Assembly: GCA_013298245.1 (NCBI GenBank)
Contig: JAAFHD010000281.1
Coordinates: forward strand, 1 to 5,227
Origin: Alphaproteobacteria bacterium
GTDB taxonomy: Bacteria; Pseudomonadota; Alphaproteobacteria; Acetobacterales; Acetobacteraceae
Direction of reading: 5' to 3'
Length of the DNA: 5,227 nucleotides
Shown: piece after piece, positions 1-3,308 of the stretch
Numbering within the stretch: the stretch's first letter is position 1
Layout of the letters: the number at the start of each line of letters is the position of its first letter
Notes under the pieces: generated by a model
Database searches by the model: none
Told to the model about the DNA's origin: nothing
What the model saw: only the letters and a program-made list of their open reading frames with translations
Program-made: the position numbers and the translations under genes

Positions 1-1
1 A

Positions 2-94
2 CGCCTGCTGGCAACGGGCACAGAGGGCGTTTTGCGCGTGATTCAGGCGGAATGGTGGGGTTGGCAGGGGTTGCAGGCGCGCATCATGCGTTGA
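2..94 (+). CDS. 3' end of an unidentified upstream gene (partial)
   Basis: The first 30 codons of this frame are open from the left edge to a TGA at 92-94. They encode a tail ending in WWGWQGLQARIMR. About 23 of 30 third positions are G or C, which fits coding in this genome better than the competing frame starting at base 1 (about half). The tail is rich in Trp, Gln and Arg, as an amphipathic C-terminus can be, but I do not recognise the family. It lies in the same frame as ihfB, separated by the TGA and an untranslated stretch of about 54 bases, so the two could be co-transcribed. It could also be chance open frame, because only 31 codons are visible. Confidence 0.4.
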   Translation, partial: RLLATGTEGVLRVIQAEWWGWQGLQARIMR

Positions 95-125
95 CATGCC
101 ACGCGTGTCAGGCCAGCGTTTGGCC
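91..125 (+). promoter_or_regulatory. Possible ihfB promoter/operator region with TTGACA box and dyads
   Basis: TTGACA at 91-96 matches the sigma-70 -35 consensus exactly and overlaps the preceding stop codon. No good -10 hexamer follows at 16-18 bases (the sequence there is CCAGCG/AGCGTT), so promoter activity is uncertain. Three small symmetries lie in the same stretch: TGACA (92-96) against TGTCA (106-110) across 9 bases, the 8-bp palindrome CACGCGTG at 100-107, and GGCCA (111-115) against TGGCC (121-125) around a 5-base loop. They could be operator half-sites or a weak hairpin. I see no IHF consensus site that would suggest autoregulation. Confidence 0.25.
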
Positions 126-128
126 GCC

Positions 129-152
129 ATGAACGCCCCCCGCCACCCATGA
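129..152 (+). CDS. Possible 7-codon leader mini-ORF overlapping the ihfB start
   Basis: An ATG at 129 opens a frame of seven codons (MNAPRHP) ending in TGA at 150-152. Its stop overlaps the ihfB ATG as ATGA at 149-152, the classic geometry for translational coupling. The ihfB start has no Shine-Dalgarno of its own: the bases just before it are C-rich. Coupling through this mini-ORF would explain how ihfB is initiated. However, the mini-ORF also lacks a clear ribosome binding site, so it may be chance. Confidence 0.22.
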   Translation: MNAPRHP

Positions 153-463
153 CGAAAAGCGAGCTCATCGCCCAACTGGCCGCCGACAACGCGCACCTGC
201 GCCAGCAGGATATCGAGGCGCTGGTGACCGTGATCTTCGAGCGCATCACCGAAACCCTGGCCGAAGGCGGCCGCGTGGAATTGCGCGGCTTCGGCGCTTT
301 CAGCGTCAAGCGGCGCGATGCCCGCACCGGGCGCAACCCGCGCACCGGCGAAAGTGTGGCGGTGCCAGGTAAGGCCGCGCCCTTCTTCAAGCCGGGCAAG
401 GAGCTGCGCGAAATCGTCAATGGCGGGCCGCCACAGATTCCGCTGCGGACGCGCCGGGGTTAG
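149..463 (+). CDS. ihfB: Integration host factor beta subunit (HU/IHF family DNA-bending protein)
   Basis: This 104-residue protein belongs to the bacterial DNABII (HU/IHF) family. IHF beta pairs with IHF alpha to bend DNA sharply at specific sites and acts in nucleoid structure, transcription and recombination. The N-terminal helices (about residues 1-40, starting [11 protein letters not shown]) form the dimer core. The family signature follows at about 46-66 ([19 protein letters not shown]). The flexible DNA-binding arm carries GRNPRTGE, including the proline that intercalates between base pairs, and the C-terminal [14 protein letters not shown] is typical of the beta subunit. About ten extra C-terminal residues ([11 protein letters not shown]) extend past the usual end. 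ATG 149 is the first start codon in frame after the TGA at 92, so the start is firm despite the missing Shine-Dalgarno. The TAG stop interlocks with the stop of the convergent gene. HU is the alternative, but GRNPRTG with PGKELRE favours IHF beta. Confidence 0.93.
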   Translation: MTKSELIAQLAADNAHLRQQDIEALVTVIFERITETLAEGGRVELRGFGAFSVKRRDARTGRNPRTGESVAVPGKAAPFFKPGKELREIVNGGPPQIPLRTRRG

Positions 464-1143
464 GCGCGCGCCGCGCGTGCGGCCAGAATCAGCGCCTTTC
501 TTACGCCATCCGCATCGCTGACAGGGGCCGCGAATTCCAGCCGGCGCACGGCGTCATCCAGCCGCATGTCGCAGCCATCCACATCCACCGCCGCAAGCCG
601 CCAACCGGGGCCGCCGGCGATGACCTCCACCGCATCGGCGTGGTCGGCGTTCACATGCGCGATGATGTCGGCCTCGGCCGCCAGGATGGCCGCGACGGCG
701 TCAGCGCCGGGCGCCAGGTCAGCCGCGCGGATCCGATGCGCGGCTGCGAAACCACCCACCAACAGGGCTGCCTGCGGCACGATCCGCCACAGCGAAAAAT
801 CCGCGAATTCGGCGTATTGCGCGGCGTAGGGGTGGCGGCCCAGCCAGCGCGATTTCAGCGCGGCGTCCTCGATCTTTTCCGCAAGCCCCGTGACCGTCAC
901 GCGCGGCGCGGTCTGTGGGTTGGCGGTGGTGGGCGCGCCCTGCGCCAGCACGGCACAGCGCGGTTCCTGCTGCAATTGGCGCGTGTGCTGGGACATGGTC
1001 GACAGCCACAGCAGCAGCGCGCCATCGGGCGCCACAGCATGCGTCACCAGGCTGGCGAAGGGCTGGCCGTCCAGCTGCGTGGCCAGCGTCGCGGAGGATG
1101 CTGCACGCAGGATTCTGCGTGCGTGGAAACCGTGTTCGTTCAT
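460..1143 (-). CDS. HugZ-like pyridoxamine-phosphate-oxidase-fold protein with DUF2470 domain
   Basis: A 227-residue cytosolic protein. Residues about 5-140 form a split beta-barrel of the PNPOx/flavin-reductase fold, with recognisable strands at [19 protein letters not shown], the barrel motif [11 protein letters not shown] (81-91), and [17 protein letters not shown] (116-132). Residues about 148-225 match DUF2470, with the His-rich signature [13 protein letters not shown] (160-172). This two-domain arrangement is that of the HugZ group, whose studied members bind heme and degrade it, and of related proteins of unknown substrate. Which activity applies here, heme oxygenase or an FMN-dependent reaction, cannot be read from sequence. 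The start at 1143 gives a natural N-terminus; a modest GGGAAC lies 10-15 bases upstream. The gene is divergent from an AraC-type regulator, which may control it, and its TAA overlaps the ihfB stop by 4 bp. The family call is firm, the function tentative. Confidence 0.85.
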   Translation of the reverse strand: MNEHGFHARRILRAASSATLATQLDGQPFASLVTHAVAPDGALLLWLSTMSQHTRQLQQEPRCAVLAQGAPTTANPQTAPRVTVTGLAEKIEDAALKSRWLGRHPYAAQYAEFADFSLWRIVPQAALLVGGFAAAHRIRAADLAPGADAVAAILAAEADIIAHVNADHADAVEVIAGGPGWRLAAVDVDGCDMRLDDAVRRLEFAAPVSDADGVRKALILAARAARA

Positions 1144-1214
1144 CCCGTGCAGTGTTCCCAGCGTGCGCGAAACTTCGCAAGCGCGATCAATCCGGGTTGC
1201 GGCATAAGGTGTGC
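1144..1214. promoter_or_regulatory. Divergent intergenic region between hugZ-like gene and araC-type regulator
   Basis: These 71 bases separate two divergent start codons and must hold the promoters of both genes unless transcription starts inside a gene. An inverted repeat GCGAA-AC-TTCGC (1167-1178) sits near the middle and is a candidate operator, for example for the adjacent AraC-type regulator. I could not find a convincing sigma-70 -35/-10 pair in either direction. That is not surprising in GC-rich alphaproteobacterial DNA. The placement is certain; the regulatory role is inferred from gene arrangement. Confidence 0.45.
1206..1209 (+). promoter_or_regulatory. Ribosome binding site deciding the AraC-GyrI start
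   Basis: AAGG lies five bases before the ATG at 1215. The reading frame stays open upstream for another 100 codons, but that extension runs antisense through the hugZ-like gene and has no protein-like character. This site, together with the normal N-terminus of AraC-type proteins, fixes the start at 1215. Confidence 0.6.
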
Positions 1215-2060
1215 ATGAAGACCGTCACACTGACCGACCACGCCCGCCGCATCGCCCGCGCCATGGCGCTGCTGGCCGAACGCATCGATGACCCGCCCAG
1301 TCTGGAGGAACTCGCCGAGGCGGCTGCGTTTTCACAGTACCATTTCCACCACGCCTATCGCGGCCTGGTGGGGGAAACGCCTGCGGAAACCCTGGCCAGG
1401 CTGCGGCTTTCCCGCGCTGCGGCCGCGCTGTTGAAGACCGATGCGCCGATGGCGCAGGTGGCGCGCGGCGCAGGGTATGGCTCGGTCGCGGCCTTCACGC
1501 CCGCGTTCCGGGACGCGCATGGCATTCCGCCTGGCGCCTATCGCGCGCGCGGCGGCATTGGTTCACCGAAGGAGGACAGCATGTATCAGATCCGTCATAC
1601 CGACCTGCCCGCAATGACATTGGCCGCTTTGGATCATCGTGGGCCTTACGACGATATCAGTACGGTCTTTGACCGACTGCTGGCATGGGGTGCTGCGCGT
1701 GGGCTGCTGGCGGAACAGGCGCGCTACATCGGGCTGTATTGGGATGATCCGAAGAGCATGCCGGCGGCGCAGTTGCGTTCTGCCGCCGCGATCACGGTGC
1801 AGCCAGGCACGCCTGTTTCGGATGGCGTGCGGCTGATCGAGGTGCCGGCCATGCGCTGCGCCACGCTGCGTTTCCAAGGGCCATACGCGGAGCTGGAAGG
1901 TGCTTATGACTGGCTGTACGGCACCTGGCTGCCGGGCAGCGGTGAGGAGCCAGCAGACCACCCGATGATCGAGGATTATCTGAACGACTGCCGCACGCTG
2001 CCGCCCAGCGAATGGCTGACGGATGTGATGATGCCGCTGAAGGTGCGTGTCCCCGCCTAA
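1215..2060 (+). CDS. AraC-family transcriptional regulator with C-terminal GyrI-like effector-binding domain
   Basis: This 281-residue regulator has an N-terminal AraC/XylS DNA-binding domain. Its first helix-turn-helix lies at about residues 29-56 (SLEELAEAAAFSQYHFHHAYR then GETPAE), the linking helix at about 58-73, and the second helix-turn-helix at about 78-110 (VARGAGYGSVAAFTPAF, then HGIPPGAYR). A short linker (111-122) leads to a GyrI/Rob-type domain from M123 to the end, with the family patterns LPAMTLAALDHRGPYDDI, RLIEVPAMRCATLRFQGPY and EDYLNDCRTLPP. In this family the C-terminal domain binds small hydrophobic or cationic molecules and signals to the DNA-binding part, as in Rob-like regulators. 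The ligand and target genes here are unknown. The divergent hugZ-like gene is the obvious candidate target. The TAA interlocks with the stop of the convergent yggS-like gene. An unusually strong internal ribosome binding site precedes M123. Confidence 0.9.
   Translation: MKTVTLTDHARRIARAMALLAERIDDPPSLEELAEAAAFSQYHFHHAYRGLVGETPAETLARLRLSRAAAALLKTDAPMAQVARGAGYGSVAAFTPAFRDAHGIPPGAYRARGGIGSPKEDSMYQIRHTDLPAMTLAALDHRGPYDDISTVFDRLLAWGAARGLLAEQARYIGLYWDDPKSMPAAQLRSAAAITVQPGTPVSDGVRLIEVPAMRCATLRFQGPYAELEGAYDWLYGTWLPGSGEEPADHPMIEDYLNDCRTLPPSEWLTDVMMPLKVRVPA
1569..1583 (+). promoter_or_regulatory. Consensus internal Shine-Dalgarno and in-frame ATG at the domain boundary
   Basis: AAGGAGG (1569-1575) stands five bases before ATG 1581, which is in frame with the regulator (codon 123) and begins exactly where the GyrI-like domain begins. 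It is the strongest ribosome binding site I see in the window, stronger than the AAGG used by the full-length start. Initiation here would give a stand-alone 159-residue GyrI-like protein, close to the length of E. coli GyrI/SbmC (about 157 residues). The site also encodes the linker residues K119-E120-D121, so chance cannot be excluded. Confidence 0.4.
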
Positions 2061-2716
2061 CCGCGCGCACCGAAAATGGCGCTACCCACGCGGACATGGG
2101 TGGCGCCCTCGGCGATGGCCGCTTCGAAATCGGCGGACATGCCCATGGAGAGCGTGCGCAACCCGTGGCGCGCCGCGCATTCCGCAAGCCAGGCGAAGTG
2201 CGGGCGCGGGTCGCCTTCCGCCGGCGGGATGCACATTAGGCCTTGCACATCCAGGCCGTGATCATCGCGCGCGGCACGGATGAAACTGTCGGCATCGGCA
2301 CGGGCGATGCCGGATTTTTGGGCCTCGTCGCCGGTGTTGACCTGCACCAGGCAGGCCGGGCGACGGTTCAGCTTGGCCATCGCTTTGGCCAGGGATTCCG
2401 CCAGTTTCGGACGGTCCAGCGTTTCGATCATATCGGCGATCGCGACCGCGTCCTCGGCCTTGTTGGTCTGCAGGCCGCCGATGATGTGCAGGCGCATGGC
2501 GGGGTGCGCGGCGCGCAGCGCGGGGAATTTGCCGGCCGCTTCCTGCACGCGGTTTTCGCCGAACAGGAGTTGGCCGGCGGCCAGTGCCTCGACCACCGCA
2601 TCGGCGGGGTTGGTCTTGGAGACGGCGACCAGCTCCACGCTACCCGCGGGGCGGTTGGCGCGGGCGGTGGCTTCGGCGATCCTGTCGCGGATGCGGCGCA
2701 AGTTTTCAGCGATCAT
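2057..2716 (-). CDS. yggS: YggS/PLPBP family pyridoxal-5'-phosphate-binding homeostasis protein
   Basis: A 219-residue protein with a single PLP-binding alanine-racemase-like TIM barrel. Members of this family bind PLP without a known enzymatic reaction and help control free PLP and linked amino-acid pools. The PLP lysine is K34 in VELVAVSKT. Other hallmarks in order are LLFGENRVQEA, LHIIGGLQTNKAE, CLVQVNTGDEAQKSGI, GLMCIPP, and the C-terminal phosphate-binding signature LSMGMSADFEAAI followed by THVRVGSAIFG. Length and motif order are normal for the family. The frame is open far upstream, but that part is antisense to the ThiE-like gene and low-complexity. ATG 2716 gives the usual N-terminus (MIAENLRRIRDRI), although no Shine-Dalgarno precedes it. 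Its start lies only 25 bp from that of the divergent ThiE-like gene, and its TAG overlaps the regulator's TAA. Confidence 0.93.
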   Translation of the reverse strand: MIAENLRRIRDRIAEATARANRPAGSVELVAVSKTNPADAVVEALAAGQLLFGENRVQEAAGKFPALRAAHPAMRLHIIGGLQTNKAEDAVAIADMIETLDRPKLAESLAKAMAKLNRRPACLVQVNTGDEAQKSGIARADADSFIRAARDDHGLDVQGLMCIPPAEGDPRPHFAWLAECAARHGLRTLSMGMSADFEAAIAEGATHVRVGSAIFGARG

Positions 2717-2741
2717 AGGCGAGAGGAATAAGCCAGGCGGC
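2717..2741. promoter_or_regulatory. Very short divergent gap between yggS and the ThiE-like gene
   Basis: If the assigned starts are right, only 25 bp separate two divergent start codons. That cannot hold two complete promoters and leaders, so at least one promoter must lie inside the opposing gene or the transcripts must be leaderless. The sequence contains AGAGGAATAAG on the plus strand (2722-2732). This could be a poorly spaced Shine-Dalgarno for the GTG at 2742. No clear -35/-10 pair is visible. Confidence 0.35.
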
Positions 2742-3308
2742 GTGCCGCGCCTATGGCTGTTGAGCGACCCTGTGCGACTGCCGGACCCGCGGGCCGCGAT
2801 GCGGCGCCTGCCGCGCGGGGCTGCGGTGGTGGTGCGTGGCCTGGCGCCGGCGTTGTTGCCGGAGGTGTCGCGATTGGCGCGCGCGCGCGGGTTGCGGCTG
2901 TTGATTGGGGGCGATGCGCGGGCGGCTTTGCGCTGGGGCGCGGGGTTGCATGTGCCGGAGCGTGGTGCGCCTGGGTTGCTCGCATTCTTGCGCGCGCGGC
3001 GGCCGGATGCGTTGCTGTCGGCGGCGTGCCATGGGCGCAGGGGGCTGGCGCGTGGGCGGGCGTTGCGCGTGGACGCGTTGTTGGTCTCGCCGATTTTCGC
3101 AACGCGCAGCCACCCAGGCGCGCGCGCTTTGGGCGTGCATGCATGGGCGTGGTTGGCGCGCCATGCAGGGCGCGCGGTGGTTGCGCTGGGCGGCGTGGAT
3201 GGACGCAGCGCGCGGCGTGTGCCGGCGCGCGCCGCGGGCCTGGCCGCTATTGGCTGGTGGGCCCCTTCCACCCATTCGCCTGCGCCACCGCCGCCGCCGT
3301 CACGTTGA
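2742..3308 (+). CDS. Thiamine phosphate synthase-like (ThiE/TenI superfamily) protein, divergent
   Basis: From GTG 2742 this is a 188-residue protein with a ThiE/TenI-type TIM barrel in outline. It opens with a first strand PRLWLLSDP (canonical: LYLVTD). Then come VVVRGL, LLIGGDARAALRWGAGLHVPE, LLSAACHG, ALLVSPIFATRSHPGARALG, and VVALGGVDGRSARRV followed by AAGLAAIG. ThiE joins the pyrimidine and thiazole phosphates of thiamine. Here the canonical REK and ND substrate and metal motifs are altered (VRG, GGD), so synthase activity is doubtful. The pattern resembles the ThiE-like domains fused to MutT hydrolases in gammaproteobacteria. The start is uncertain: GTG 2742 suits the fold, and ATG 2691, inside yggS, is the alternative. 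The last 17 or so residues (Pro-rich) read antisense through the 3' end of maeB. Leucine is mostly TTG (16 of 27 by hand count), unlike the neighbours. Confidence 0.75.
   Translation: MPRLWLLSDPVRLPDPRAAMRRLPRGAAVVVRGLAPALLPEVSRLARARGLRLLIGGDARAALRWGAGLHVPERGAPGLLAFLRARRPDALLSAACHGRRGLARGRALRVDALLVSPIFATRSHPGARALGVHAWAWLARHAGRAVVALGGVDGRSARRVPARAAGLAAIGWWAPSTHSPAPPPPPSR

Noticed and set aside
1..132. Alternative plus-strand frame from base 1 ending in TGA at 130-132
   Set aside because: Only about half of its third positions are G or C, against about three quarters in the frame ending at 94, so it is the weaker candidate for the upstream gene's tail.
915..1214. 100-codon upstream extension of the AraC-GyrI frame
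   Set aside because: It runs antisense through the HugZ-like gene and lacks domain character. ATG 1215 has an AAGG ribosome binding site and gives the normal AraC-type N-terminus.
640..1218. 192-codon plus-strand frame opposite the HugZ-like gene
   Set aside because: Antisense shadow with Arg/Gly-rich composition and no recognisable motif. The minus-strand product has clear PNPOx and DUF2470 signatures.
2877..2889. 13-bp alternating GC run, considered as a Z-DNA-prone or regulatory element
   Set aside because: It encodes Ala-Arg repeats in the ThiE-like gene, and similar GC runs recur through the window (for example near 466 and 3118). It is explained by base composition.
2717..3271. Long minus-strand open frame extending yggS upstream to give a 404-residue protein
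   Set aside because: The extension is antisense to the ThiE-like gene, low-complexity and rich in Arg, Ala, Pro and Thr. It has no family motifs. YggS proteins normally begin at the MIAENLRR-type N-terminus.
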